Shown piece by piece: positions 28,343 to 38,011 of a stretch of 64,000 nt of DNA; position 1 is the first letter of the stretch; the number at the start of each line of letters is the position of its first letter. The notes below the pieces were generated by a model. That model was given only the letters and a program-made list of their open reading frames with translations. It was not told where the DNA came from and ran no database searches. Position numbers and translations under genes: made by a program. Source of the DNA: Arsenicibacter sp965247375. GTDB taxonomy: Bacteria > Bacteroidota > Bacteroidia > Cytophagales > Spirosomataceae. The DNA is taken from assembly GCA_965247375.1 (NCBI GenBank), contig CBDFHU010000087.1:1-64000 (forward strand), given 5' to 3'.

Positions 28343-29842
28343 ATGAACTCATTCAAATCCTATATACTCCCTGCCTTAACGACCCTGGTACTGGCTTCGT
28401 GTACCAGCGATCTGACGCAGATTCCTATTTCGCAGGCGACCACGGCTACGTTCTATACGCAGACCAACGATTTCCTGCAGGCCTCAAACGCGATCTATAA
28501 CGATCTGCGGGGCTATCCGGACCGCCTGCTCAACCTGTCGGAGACCCGTTCGGATAACCTGTATGCGGTATCCGACGGCGGTGTCCGCGACTGGGAAGGC
28601 ATCAACAGTTTTCACAAAACCATCGCGTCGAACCCGTATGTGTCAGACGCGTGGAGCGCCAACTACAACGGCGTTTACCGGGCAAACGTGTTGCTCGATC
28701 AGCTGTCGAAGAACGGGAAAGTAATTACCGACCAGAGCCTGAAAACGCGTCTGGAAGCCGAAGCAAAATTCCTGCGGGCGTTCTTTTACTTTGATCTGGT
28801 ACGCTGGTTCGGCAAAGTGCCGGTAATCGACAAGCCGGCGACGGCCAACGAGGTGCTGGCCATTCCGCGCAGCTCCGTGGAGGACGTATACAAGCTGATT
28901 ATTTCGGATCTTCAGTTTGCCAACACCAACCTGCCCGAAACTTACGCGGCAGCTGACAAAGGACGGCCGACAAAGTTTGCGGCCAAGGCGGCACTGGCAC
29001 TGGTGTACATGACCCGCTCAGGCAAAACCTACGACATTGAAGGCCCCGGCGTTGGTGTCAATGAGTGGGCCAATGCCCTGACACTGCTGAACGAAATCAT
29101 CGCCAGCGGTAAATTCTCGCTGCAATCGAGCTATGCCAACGTGTTCTCGTATACCAATGAGAACAGTGCCGAGGTGATTTTTGACGTTCAGTACCAGACC
29201 GGCCTGAGTCCGGTGGTGGGCGGTACGTTTCCGTGGGTACTGGTGCCGGATACCTGGTTCCAGTCGCAGGGGAAAGCCGTGCAGGGCGGTCTGACGATCC
29301 GGCCGGTATCGACCAACCTGCTGAATGCCTATGACGCGAAGGATACCCGCAAAGCCTTTACCATCCAGTCGGGCTATGTCTACAATGGTGTGGCCGAAAC
29401 GCGGTCGTTTTTCAAAAAATACGTCGACCTGACCAAGGTGCCGACCAACCGTGTCGACTGGCCGATCAACTTTATCGTGTTCCGGTATGCGGATATTCTG
29501 ATGCTGAAAGCCGAATGTATCCTGCGGGGGGCTTCGGGTGCGCAGGCAGATGTAGACGCCATCGTGAACCAGATCCGGACGCGGGCAGGCCTGGCCGCTA
29601 CGACAAACGTAACACTGACGCAACTGCTGGCTGAGCGCCGTCTGGAGTTTGCCGCCGAGGGAACCCGCTGGCATGACCTCGTGCGTTTTGGCGTGGTTGA
29701 TACGGTGATTCCGGCATGGGTAACGGCCGAAGATGTGCAGAAGGTGATGCAGCCGTTCCAGAAAAACTACATCCTCTATCCGGTACCACAAACCGAGCTG
29801 GACGTAAAACAAGGACTGTATACCCAGAATGCGGGATATTAG
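28343..29842 (+). CDS. SusD/RagB-type glycan-binding lipoprotein (second locus)
   Basis: A 499-residue lipoprotein with lipobox VLASC. SusD landmarks are the LRAFFYFDLVRWFGKVPVID helix pair, LKAECILRGA and the C-terminal LLAERRLEFAAEGTRWHDLVRFG, closing with FQKNYILYPVPQTELD. It begins 10 bp after the partner susC stop, so the pair is co-transcribed. A palindromic repeat follows the stop, then the DUF4450 gene. Confidence 0.95.
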   Translation: MNSFKSYILPALTTLVLASCTSDLTQIPISQATTATFYTQTNDFLQASNAIYNDLRGYPDRLLNLSETRSDNLYAVSDGGVRDWEGINSFHKTIASNPYVSDAWSANYNGVYRANVLLDQLSKNGKVITDQSLKTRLEAEAKFLRAFFYFDLVRWFGKVPVIDKPATANEVLAIPRSSVEDVYKLIISDLQFANTNLPETYAAADKGRPTKFAAKAALALVYMTRSGKTYDIEGPGVGVNEWANALTLLNEIIASGKFSLQSSYANVFSYTNENSAEVIFDVQYQTGLSPVVGGTFPWVLVPDTWFQSQGKAVQGGLTIRPVSTNLLNAYDAKDTRKAFTIQSGYVYNGVAETRSFFKKYVDLTKVPTNRVDWPINFIVFRYADILMLKAECILRGASGAQADVDAIVNQIRTRAGLAATTNVTLTQLLAERRLEFAAEGTRWHDLVRFGVVDTVIPAWVTAEDVQKVMQPFQKNYILYPVPQTELDVKQGLYTQNAGY

Positions 29843-29850
29843 GCTATTAT

Positions 29851-29877
29851 GTAGCACGGATTGGCAATCCGTGTTAC
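29851..29877. repeat. Palindromic repeat, CACGGATTG/CAATCCGTG variant (copy 3)
   Basis: GTAGCACGGATTG faces CAATCCGTGTTAC around a single G, giving a long near-perfect stem. It stands between the second susD and the DUF4450 gene and could act as an intercistronic hairpin. Confidence 0.8.
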
Positions 29878-29951
29878 CGGACTAGTTTGCTGATTATTTG
29901 TTTGTTAACCGACTTCCCGATTGCCTTTGCTTTCGGGAAGTTTTGTTTATC

Positions 29952-32900
29952 ATGAAAAAACTTGTTTTCCTGTTTGCCGCCTTTTGTTTGAGTACACAAC
30001 TCATAGCTCAGATGCAGCCGGTCTGGCATAACCAGGCACGAACACTGCATTACCGCCCCGACGGCGAGGATTTCGTGACGGTCAACGGGAAGCGGCGTTT
30101 TAACCGCGCCCTGTATGGCACCAACACGGCCTTCCGTGTTGAGGCTGGGGATTTGCCGGAGTTTGCGCTCTATCTGCCCGGGATCGGCGGCACGCTGCGG
30201 CTGGGGCTGGTGGCAGACGGAACGAGTAAATGGCTGATTAACGCCGGCAGCATCACGGCCCGCTATCGGCCGGGTGCCATGCTGTATACCATTGAAGACC
30301 CCCTGTTGGGCAAAGCTACCCTGCACCTGACGGTCTGGGCCATGAGCGAGGCGGAAGGTCTGCTGGTAAAGGCTGACGCAAACGGGCCATTGCCCGAAGG
30401 CGTTTCGCTGGTGTATGCCTTTGGCGGTGCGACGGGTAAGAAACTGAACCGCGACGGCGATATCGGTGCCGACCCCGAATCGAGCTTCTACCTGAAGCCT
30501 GAAAACTGCGCCGCCAACGAAATTGACCTGAGCGCATCCGGCTTTATGCTTCAGTTCGGGGCGGCTAATCAGCGCCGGAAACTGATTGGTGTGCTGCCGC
30601 CGGGTACAACGCTGAAAACCGGTGATGCTGCTAAGCAAGCCTCTCCGGCTGAGCTGCTGAGTTCGGAAGTCGCCGGTGCACCGGTGGTGGTCGGGACGGT
30701 ACCGCTACAGGCGGATAAACCGGTGTTTGCCGGTATTCAGGTGCCGGGTACCCGACAGGTTTTGGCAGCAGGCCAATTGCCGGAGCTGGCCGCTGCGGCT
30801 GAGCAGGCGCGGCAGGCGCTGGCAGGGCGGGTAGTGATCAAAACACCGGACCCATGGATCAACACCATCGGCGGGGCGCTGAGCGTAGCGGCAGATGCTA
30901 TCTGGGAAAACCCGACGTACATGCACGGGGCCGTGGCGTGGCGTATGCGCCTGAACGGCTGGCGCGGCCCTTATGCGGGTGATCCGCTGGGCTGGCATGA
31001 CCGGTCGCGGGCTCACTTCCGCGCCTATGCCAAATCGCAGCTGACCGAACCGCTGACGGGGCCTAATGTGCCGGATACACTGCTGCACTTTGCCCGTCAG
31101 CAGGAAAAGCTGGGCAATACCGTGTTCAGCAGCGGTTATATCTGCCGGAACCCCAACGGCGACTTCCGGCCGCACCATTACGACATGAACCTCATCTACA
31201 TCGACGAACTGCTCTGGCACATCAACTGGACGGGTGATCTGGCCTTTGTCCGCGAAATATGGCCGGTGCTGACCCGCCACCTTGCCTGGGAAAAACGCAA
31301 TTTCGACGCCAATAACGACGGACTTTACGATGCCTACTGCTGTATCTGGGCGAGTGATGCGTTGCAGTACAGCGGGGGGGGCGTAACCCATTCGTCGGCC
31401 TATAACTACCGCGCTAACCGTCTGGCCGCGCGGCTGGCGGCGCTGATCGGGGAGAACCCGGTGCCCTACCAACAGGAAGCCGATAAGATTTTACGGGCCG
31501 TAAATACCAACCTCTGGCTACCTGCCAAAGGCTGGTATGCCGAATACAAGGATATTGCCGGCAAACAGCTGCTGCATCCGGCGGCGGGCCTGTGGACGGT
31601 TTACCATGCCATTGATTCGGACGTGCCCGATCCGATGCGGGCCTACCAGACCCTCCGGTATGTCGATCATGAAATTCCGCATATCCCGATCCGGGCAACG
31701 GGTCTGGCCGACACCAGCCTCTACACCCTGTCGACCACCAACTGGATGCCGTATGACTGGTCGCTGAACAACGTGGCGCTGGCCGAACTGATGCACACTA
31801 GTCTGGCCTATTGGCAGGCGGGCCGGACCAACGAGGCGTTCAGGCTCTGGAAAAGCTCGCTGGTCGAAAGCATGTACCTCGGGGCCAGTCCGGGCAATTT
31901 CCAGCAGTTGTCATTTTACGATGCCAACCGTGGCGAACTCTACCGCGATTTTGCCGATCCGGTGGGTATGGCGGCGCGCTCGGTGGTAGAAGGCTTGTTC
32001 GGGATTGTGCCCGATGCACTGAATCACACACTGACGGTCCGCCCCGGTCTACCGGACGCATGGGACACTGCTCTGCTGACCATCCCCGACGTTCATTTTT
32101 CGTTTACCCGCAAACGCACAGACGGGCAGACTACCGAACAGTATCTGATCAGACCAACCTTTGGCGGGCCGATGGCGCTCCGGCTGCTGGTTAACGTTCC
32201 GGCCGACCGGTTGGCGCAGGTTACGGTCAACGGGAAACCGGTGGCGTTTACGGTTGTGCCGTCAGCGGTCGGCCGACCGCTGGTTGAAATTAATGCCGCC
32301 GCAGCTGAACAGTACGACGTACGGCTCAGCTGGTCGGGCGTTGCGCCGGATAACGCACCGGAATTGCCGGCACAGGCCATCGGCGCAACGCTTTCGGTGC
32401 AGTTTACGAACGCAACGGTTGTGCAGGTAGCCGATCCGCAGCAGGTACTCCGCCGGTTAACCAGTACCGGACACAGGCTGCAAGGGATCGTCGCCGGTGA
32501 GAAAGGGCACCGGACCTTGTTTGTGCAGCTGCGTCAGGGGGCGTTCACGTGGTGGGAGCCGCTGCATATTACCGTAACCGAACCGGTCTCGTTTGTCAGT
32601 ACGCAGGCTGATGACAGCCCCGGCCTTCGTTTCCGGATCGTGAATCATACAACTACACCGCTACGGGGCCAATTGCGGGTGAATACCGGCTATACCATTC
32701 CGGTGGCCGTCGCAGCCGGTGCGATGTCGGCAGAGGTAACCGTACCGGCAGAACAGGTTGTTTTGGGGACGAACGCGCTTGAGTTGCGCTGGCAGGGTGG
32801 CGGACAGGCAAAGGCAGAACTGGTCAACTGGGCCGCCACAACGCGACCTGCGCGTACGGAAACCGTCCCGATGACCGGCCTGTTCAATGACCGTGTAACG

Positions 32901-33578
32901 AACATTTTCCGGAATAAATACCTGTCGCCCCGGCCGGATGCACCTACCTTGCAGTTGCCCGAACAGGGCATCGGCAACTGGTGTTACCCGAATACCGACG
33001 CCGTTATTGACGACGCGGGTTTGCGGCAGCTCGCCGGTGTTGGTGCCGGAATTCAACTGCCGGGCGGTATTCCGTTCCGTACGCCCGGACCAGGTGAGGC
33101 GCCGAATACGCTGTTTGTTTCGCAGTGGGACAACTATCCGGACGAAGCCACGGTGCCGCTGAGCGGTCGGGCGTCACACGCATACCTGCTGATGGCCGGT
33201 TCGTCGAATCCGATGCAGAGCCGGCTCGATAACGGGGAGGTGCTGATCGAATATACCGACGGGACACAGGACCGGCTGGCGCTGCGCAATCCGGATACCT
33301 GGTGGCCAATCGAGCAGGACTATTATGCCGATGGCTATGCCTTTCGTCTGGAGCGGCCGGTGCCCTATCGGGTACACCTGAAAACCGGAAAAATCATCCG
33401 CGGAGCGGCTGCGTACACCAGTATCAAGGGATTCACCAACCGCGCCATCGACGGCGGGGCGGCCACGGTACTGGACCTGCCGCTTCAGGCCGGTAAAACG
33501 CTGAAGCAATTGCGGGTACGGGCCATTGCCAACGATGTTGTAATCGGCCTGATGGCGGTGACGCTGGTCCGGGAGTAG
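29952..33578 (+). CDS. Large secreted DUF4450-type protein with six-hairpin glycosidase-like core
   Basis: About 1208 residues from the ATG at 29952, which starts the signal peptide MKKLVFLFAAFCLSTQLIAQ; an upstream frame extension is not signal-like. Residues 20-320 contain beta-sandwich strands with YRPDGEDFVTVNGKRRFNRALYG, typical in my recollection of the DUF4450 family. The middle (about 320-720) looks like an alpha/alpha barrel of glycan-processing enzymes: AVAWRMRLNGWRGPYAGDPLGWHDRSR, NFDANNDGLYDAYCCIWASDALQYSGGG, WYAEYKD and TTNWMPYDWSLNN. The remainder is beta-rich. Position after susCD implies processing of the imported glycan. Family assignment is from memory of conserved blocks; specificity unknown. 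Confidence 0.7.
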   Translation: MKKLVFLFAAFCLSTQLIAQMQPVWHNQARTLHYRPDGEDFVTVNGKRRFNRALYGTNTAFRVEAGDLPEFALYLPGIGGTLRLGLVADGTSKWLINAGSITARYRPGAMLYTIEDPLLGKATLHLTVWAMSEAEGLLVKADANGPLPEGVSLVYAFGGATGKKLNRDGDIGADPESSFYLKPENCAANEIDLSASGFMLQFGAANQRRKLIGVLPPGTTLKTGDAAKQASPAELLSSEVAGAPVVVGTVPLQADKPVFAGIQVPGTRQVLAAGQLPELAAAAEQARQALAGRVVIKTPDPWINTIGGALSVAADAIWENPTYMHGAVAWRMRLNGWRGPYAGDPLGWHDRSRAHFRAYAKSQLTEPLTGPNVPDTLLHFARQQEKLGNTVFSSGYICRNPNGDFRPHHYDMNLIYIDELLWHINWTGDLAFVREIWPVLTRHLAWEKRNFDANNDGLYDAYCCIWASDALQYSGGGVTHSSAYNYRANRLAARLAALIGENPVPYQQEADKILRAVNTNLWLPAKGWYAEYKDIAGKQLLHPAAGLWTVYHAIDSDVPDPMRAYQTLRYVDHEIPHIPIRATGLADTSLYTLSTTNWMPYDWSLNNVALAELMHTSLAYWQAGRTNEAFRLWKSSLVESMYLGASPGNFQQLSFYDANRGELYRDFADPVGMAARSVVEGLFGIVPDALNHTLTVRPGLPDAWDTALLTIPDVHFSFTRKRTDGQTTEQYLIRPTFGGPMALRLLVNVPADRLAQVTVNGKPVAFTVVPSAVGRPLVEINAAAAEQYDVRLSWSGVAPDNAPELPAQAIGATLSVQFTNATVVQVADPQQVLRRLTSTGHRLQGIVAGEKGHRTLFVQLRQGAFTWWEPLHITVTEPVSFVSTQADDSPGLRFRIVNHTTTPLRGQLRVNTGYTIPVAVAAGAMSAEVTVPAEQVVLGTNALELRWQGGGQAKAELVNWAATTRPARTETVPMTGLFNDRVTNIFRNKYLSPRPDAPTLQLPEQGIGNWCYPNTDAVIDDAGLRQLAGVGAGIQLPGGIPFRTPGPGEAPNTLFVSQWDNYPDEATVPLSGRASHAYLLMAGSSNPMQSRLDNGEVLIEYTDGTQDRLALRNPDTWWPIEQDYYADGYAFRLERPVPYRVHLKTGKIIRGAAAYTSIKGFTNRAIDGGAATVLDLPLQAGKTLKQLRVRAIANDVVIGLMAVTLVRE

Positions 33579-33646
33579 GGGGGACCGTGAAGTATATACC
33601 CTGATTACCTGCCTTTTGATCCTTCAGGAGTAAACAAATTTCCTTT

Positions 33647-34411
33647 ATGTCCATCCGTTTTCCCTACGTGCTGTTAGTCATGTTGTTGATACAGGCATGC
33701 ACCACTACCGATAAACAACCGGTTGTTGAACCTGACCGGATTCTGAAGGATGCAGCCAGCTTTTGGGCGTACAAACAAACGTACGTTCTGCTCTATGAAG
33801 ATTTCCAGGCTTTTGATAACCAGCTAAAACCAATTACCCGGGATGCCTTTCTACAAACCCTGTCTACGGGCCGCTATTTGCCGTTACGAGTCAGGTCAGC
33901 AGATAAGATCACTCGTTATCAGCTTTATCCATTACCTGACAGAGTCGATAAAACCCTAAAAGCGCTGCTTCGCCAATGGGCAACTAGTGAATATGCTTAT
34001 TACCTGGTTGAAGGCAAACCGTTACCCGATTATCACTTTGTGGATATGGACGGAAAGGTTTACACCAGGCAGTCAACAAAAGGGAAGATTCTGGTCCTGA
34101 AATGCTGGTTTGTTCATTGCGTGGCTTGTATTGCCGAAATGCCCGCTTTGAACGAATTAAAACAACAGTATAAGCACCGTGACGATGTGTTATTTGTCAG
34201 TCTGTGCCTGGATTCCGCCGATAAAGTGGCGGCTTTTTTAAAGAAAACTCGGTTTGATTACGCTACTGTACCCGCCCAAACGGATTACCTGGAAGAGAAG
34301 CTGAAGATTGGTTCGTATCCCATGCACCTGGTGATCAACAAGGAGGGGTTAATTAGTAAGCAAGTCGATAACTATCAGGGCGTAGCCTATATTCTGGATA
34401 AAATGCGTTAA
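33647..34411 (+). CDS. TlpA-like thioredoxin-fold lipoprotein
   Basis: A 254-residue protein with lipobox LLIQACT. The N-terminal 125 residues are a helical leader domain. The C-terminal half is a TlpA/redoxin fold: PLPDYHFVDMDGKVY, then the redox site in CWFVHCVACIAEMPALN (a CxxC of sequence CVAC), VLFVSLCLD, and the cis-proline strand GSYPMHLVINKEG. Such proteins transfer reducing power in the periplasm, for example for cytochrome c maturation. The gene stands 68 bp after the DUF4450 gene on the same strand, with less GC-rich codons than its neighbours. Partner proteins are not evident. Confidence 0.82.
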   Translation: MSIRFPYVLLVMLLIQACTTTDKQPVVEPDRILKDAASFWAYKQTYVLLYEDFQAFDNQLKPITRDAFLQTLSTGRYLPLRVRSADKITRYQLYPLPDRVDKTLKALLRQWATSEYAYYLVEGKPLPDYHFVDMDGKVYTRQSTKGKILVLKCWFVHCVACIAEMPALNELKQQYKHRDDVLFVSLCLDSADKVAAFLKKTRFDYATVPAQTDYLEEKLKIGSYPMHLVINKEGLISKQVDNYQGVAYILDKMR

Positions 34412-34609
34412 CCCATCGCCGGTCTGAATGTTGGATGGGTTGGTAATGTGGGGTATTGTTCAAATAAGATCAGTATCTATTCATTTCGGTCTTCATAATC
34501 CTGAATTCCGGATAACTGTAGCGTAGTGCATACTACGCACAGAAAGCGAAACTTACATCATAATGAACAATCTCCAGGAAATCACCAATCCATTGAAAAT
34601 AATGACCAG
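34412..34609. other. Gene-free stretch with GCGTAGT palindrome
   Basis: No coding signal is seen here. A perfect 7-bp stem, GCGTAGT and ACTACGC around GCAT, lies at 34521-34538. It resembles the CGTAGTT/AACTACG palindrome at 52577-52592. The other flank of the small minus-strand gene, 34856-35132, also shows no gene or strong signal. Confidence 0.5.
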
Positions 34610-34855
34610 TCAGCTGATTGCCTGGTAATAAGGATCATTTCGGAGTGGGGGCGACAGGATAATTGAAAGAATGCTACATAGCAAGAAGCCAATGTTTAAA
34701 GCGGACGGATTTTGTAAAAAAGCCGGATAAACACTCAGGTATTTTGTACTCTGCTCGTTTAACGTGTGTGATTTCAACGTTGTGGTATAGAATAAATACC
34801 CACTATCCAGGTACGACACTAAGCATAAGATGCAAGCTGCTATCAGGTTCCTCAT
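34610..34855 (-). CDS. Small two-helix membrane protein of unknown function
   Basis: An 81-residue frame from an ATG at 34855; a TTG four codons earlier is also possible. Two hydrophobic segments are plain: LIAACILCLVSYLDSGYLFY near the N-terminus and LNIGFLLCSILSIILSPP near the C-terminus, with a polar middle (TLKSHTLNEQSTKY). A -7-like TAACTTTT precedes the start on the minus strand. I do not recognise the family. It is supported by composition, the start context and an otherwise empty 720 bp gap. Conservation in related genomes would decide. Confidence 0.45.
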   Translation of the reverse strand: MRNLIAACILCLVSYLDSGYLFYTTTLKSHTLNEQSTKYLSVYPAFLQNPSALNIGFLLCSILSIILSPPLRNDPYYQAIS

Positions 34856-35132
34856 CGTTTTTGTCAAAAGTTAACCAAGATCAAAGAAAGAAACGACATA
34901 TAACCTTGCCATATTTCATGGCAGGTCCCTGGACTATAAACTATGCTTAACTCCCACGGAGCACGAAGGAGGCATACACAAAACCATTAGACGAAAACCT
35001 GGCTAAATAAGCACAACCGGTTCATTTTTCCGCCAAACAGGAGGGTGCGGGAATGTTGGATTAAAAGATAAAATCAAATTTGATAGCCGGGAAATACCAG
35101 TTGCCGGTACAGATCAATCGTCCTTAACTTCC

Positions 35133-36485
35133 ATGGAAACAAACCTCAATAACCTGTCACGACGCGATTTCCTGCGTCAGTCTTCTCTGGCAACCGCCGG
35201 TCTGGTGGCGGCGTCTCCGCTGACTACCCTCGCCGCTCCGATGGCGAAACGCAAAGTGGCCATGGTCGGTACCGGTCACCGCGGCACGAGCATGTGGGGT
35301 ACGCCGGTCGTCAAGGAGTTTGCGGATATTATCGAGTTTGTCGGCCTTTGCGATAAAAATATCGGCCGTGCCGAAACGGCTAAAAAAATGCTGGGCGTGT
35401 CGTGTGCTACCTACACCGACTTCGACAAAATGATGCGGGAAACAAAGCCGGACCTGCTTATCGTAACTACCGTAGACGCCACACACGACGAATTTATCAT
35501 CAAGGGCATGGAAATGGGGGCGGATATCGTCACCGAAAAGCCCATGACCACCGACGAAACCAAGTGCCGCGCCATTCTGGATGCGGAAAAGCGGACGGGC
35601 AAAAAAGTGACCGTTACCTTTAACTACCGCTATTCGCCGCACCGCCAGAAAATCTACGAATTACTGCGCCAGGGAGCAATCGGCAAGATTACGTCGGTCG
35701 ATTTTCACTGGTATCTGGATACCCGCCACGGGGCCGACTATTTCCGGCGCTGGCACCGGCTGCGCGAAAACAGCGGATCGCTCTGGGTACACAAGGCGAG
35801 TCACCACTTCGATCTGCTGAACTGGTGGCTGGAGTCGGAACCGGAGTCGGTCTATGCACAGGGATCGCTGGAACATTACGGCAAAAACGGTCCGTTCCGC
35901 AGCACCAACTGTCGCTCCTGCGCCCACAAAGCTGACTGTAACTTCTACTGGGACATTACAAAAGACAAGCGGCTGACGGCGCTGTATGTCGATAACGAAA
36001 AATACGACGGCTACCACCGCGACGGCTGTGTGTTCAAAGAGGATATCAACATCTTTGATAAGATGGCGGCTACAATTCATTATGCCAACGGGGTGAATGT
36101 CAGCTATTCGCTGACAACGTACTCGCCGTATGAGGGCTACCGGATTGCGTTCAACGGCACCAAAGGCCGGCTGGAAGCCTGGATTAAGGAGTCGGGCAAG
36201 ATGACGATTGAGCCGTACGATGAACTGATGCTGTCGAAAAACTTCGGCGATGTCGAGTATATCAAAATTCCGCAGGCAGAAGGCCACGGCGGCGGCGATG
36301 CCCGGCTTCGTGATAAAATCTTCCGCAATCCCGGGGCGGCCGATGCGTTCCGGCAAGCCGCCGGCAGCCGCGACGGAGCCATGGCGATTCTGGTGGGCAT
36401 TGGCGCCCGCAAAAGTATCCAGACCGGACAGCCCGTCCGGATCGAAGACCTTACCGGCTTAAAGCCACTGGCCGCCAAATCATAA
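35133..36485 (+). CDS. Tat-exported Gfo/Idh/MocA oxidoreductase
   Basis: A 450-residue protein. The N-terminus has a twin-arginine leader (SRRDFLRQSSLATAGLVAASPL). The NAD(P)-binding Rossmann segment is KVAMVGTGHRGTSMWG, followed by FVGLCDKN and the EKPMTTDE motif with the family Lys. FNYRYSPHRQ leads into the C-terminal sandwich domain, which contains WVHKASHHFDLLNWWL and a four-cysteine insert (NCRSCAHKADCNF). Members oxidise or reduce sugars and inositols; bacteroidal secreted members often accompany glycan loci. The four-Cys segment could bind a metal. It is followed by a tandem repeat array rather than a clear terminator. Confidence 0.9.
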   Translation: METNLNNLSRRDFLRQSSLATAGLVAASPLTTLAAPMAKRKVAMVGTGHRGTSMWGTPVVKEFADIIEFVGLCDKNIGRAETAKKMLGVSCATYTDFDKMMRETKPDLLIVTTVDATHDEFIIKGMEMGADIVTEKPMTTDETKCRAILDAEKRTGKKVTVTFNYRYSPHRQKIYELLRQGAIGKITSVDFHWYLDTRHGADYFRRWHRLRENSGSLWVHKASHHFDLLNWWLESEPESVYAQGSLEHYGKNGPFRSTNCRSCAHKADCNFYWDITKDKRLTALYVDNEKYDGYHRDGCVFKEDINIFDKMAATIHYANGVNVSYSLTTYSPYEGYRIAFNGTKGRLEAWIKESGKMTIEPYDELMLSKNFGDVEYIKIPQAEGHGGGDARLRDKIFRNPGAADAFRQAAGSRDGAMAILVGIGARKSIQTGQPVRIEDLTGLKPLAAKS

Positions 36486-36866
36486 AGTGGGGGATAACCG
36501 GAATTGTATGACGCCATCCGTAGAGACGCAATATGTTGCGTCTCCTCCCCCGATCATCGTACGAAAAAATGGGAGGGGTACGGTGGTTTAAAATGCTGCC
36601 GCGGATTGAGACGCAGCAATGGCTGCCGCGATTTGAGACGCAACAATGGTTGCCGCGATTTGAGACGCAATGGCTGCCGCGATTTGAGAGGTAACAATGG
36701 CTGCCGCGATTTGAGACGCAATGGCTGCCGCGATTTGAGAGGTAACAATGGCTGCCGCGATTTGAGACGCAATGGCTGCCGCGATTTGAGACGCAATGGC
36801 TGCCGCGATTTGAGACGCAGCAATGGCTGCCGCGATTTGAGACGCAAAATATTGCGTCTCTACGGG
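36486..36866 (+). repeat. 24/27-bp tandem repeat array bracketed by GAGACGCA palindromes
   Basis: A palindrome (36521-36545; GAGACGCAAT against GTTGCGTCTC) is followed from about 36595 by ten copies of a unit of 24 or 27 bp with core GGCTGCCGCGATTTGAGACG. Two copies carry GAGAGGTAAC instead of GAGACGCA. The last copy runs straight into a second palindrome (36838-36861; GAGACGCAAAATATTGCGTCTC split into its two arms). The array ends against the N-terminally truncated GH2 frame. The units contain one arm of the palindrome, so the array seems to have grown from it. There are no spacers, so it is not CRISPR. Confidence 0.85.
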
Positions 36867-36899
36867 TGCTGTGGTGGTGTGCGGCGGTGGTCTGTCAGG

Positions 36900-37998
36900 C
36901 GGCACACGCGACGGGGCGGGATTTCAGTTGCTCTTGCTGAACGATTATTCGGGACAGGGGACGGCGCTGGTTGGTCTGCTGGACGCGTTCTGGGACGAAA
37001 AAGGCTATGTGACAGACAAAGTGTTCCGCCGGTTCTGTAGCGAAACGGTTCCACTGGCGCGATTACCGAAGTTTGTTTTCCGGTCGGATGAGCTGCTGGA
37101 GGTGACCATTGAGCTGGCCCATTTCGGAAAGTCGCCGCTCAGCAAATCAACCCTCAGGTGGACCTTAACCGACGCAGCGGGGAATCAGATCGAGGGTAGT
37201 GCGTTTGGGCCGCAGTCGTTTTCAATCGGCAGTAACCAGTTGGTCGGATCAATCAGCGTCCCGCTGGCCGGCGTGCAGCAGGCCACAAAGCCCATGCTGG
37301 AAGTGTCAATGCCGGGAACAGCAGTTGCCAACAGCTGGGACCTGTGGGTCTATCCGGCAGCACCGCCAGCGCTGCCCGCGGATGACATCTATGTGACAAC
37401 AACGCTGGACGAAAAGGCGGAAACCATCCTGAAAAACGGCGGAAAGGTATTTTTGCAGGCGGCCGGTAAAATTGAAAAGGGTAAGGAAGCGGTGCAGCAT
37501 TTTCTGCCGGTCTTCTGGAATACATCGTGGTTTAAAATGCGGCCGCCGCATACCCTGGGCTTTGTGGTCAATCCGGCCCATCCGGCGTTTGCGCAGTTCC
37601 CGACCGATTTTCACAGTAACCTGCAATGGTGGGAAATTGTGCATAAGGCGCAGGTAATGAACCTTGACGATTTTCCGGCGTCGTTCCGGCCGCTGGTGCA
37701 GCCGATTGATACCTGGTTCCTGAACCGGCGGCTGGGCATGATTCTGGAAACCCGCGTTGGGGCGGGTAAACTGATGTTGTGCAGTGCCGACCTGCTGAGC
37801 GACCCCGATCATCGGATCGTAGCCCGGCAATTGTTCCGTAGCCTGCGGGCATACATGCAAACCACCGCTTTTGACCCGAAAACAACGGTAGATTTAGCAA
37901 CAATCCGCGCTTTGTTTAACAGCCCGTCCCGCGATACCTTCAAGGCATTTACGAACGATAGTCCTGATGAACTAAAGAAAAAGCCGGACGTAAAATAA
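36900..37998 (+). pseudogene. C-terminal remnant of a GH2-type glycoside hydrolase
   Basis: The frame is open from a GTG at 36871 inside the repeat junction to 37998. From about 36900 it matches the part of large GH2 sugar-binding proteins that follows the catalytic barrel: GFQLLLLNDYSGQGTALVGLLDAFWDEKGYVT, then FRRFCSETVPLARL and sandwich domains up to the end. The catalytic half and signal peptide are absent; roughly 365 residues of a protein normally around 1000 remain. The deletion endpoint coincides with the 24/27-bp tandem array. The remaining frame has no stop or frameshift, so the loss is recent or the fragment is still tolerated. An assembly collapse at the array is an alternative. 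Confidence 0.75.
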
Positions 37999-38011
37999 AC
38001 TGATCAAACAC

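Noticed and set aside
36595..36861. Tandem repeats as a CRISPR array
   Set aside because: Units are contiguous with no unique spacers, the unit is partly palindrome-derived, and no cas gene is near.
36504..37040. Open frames through the repeat array on both strands
   Set aside because: They only reflect a unit length that is a multiple of three; translations are low-complexity repeats.
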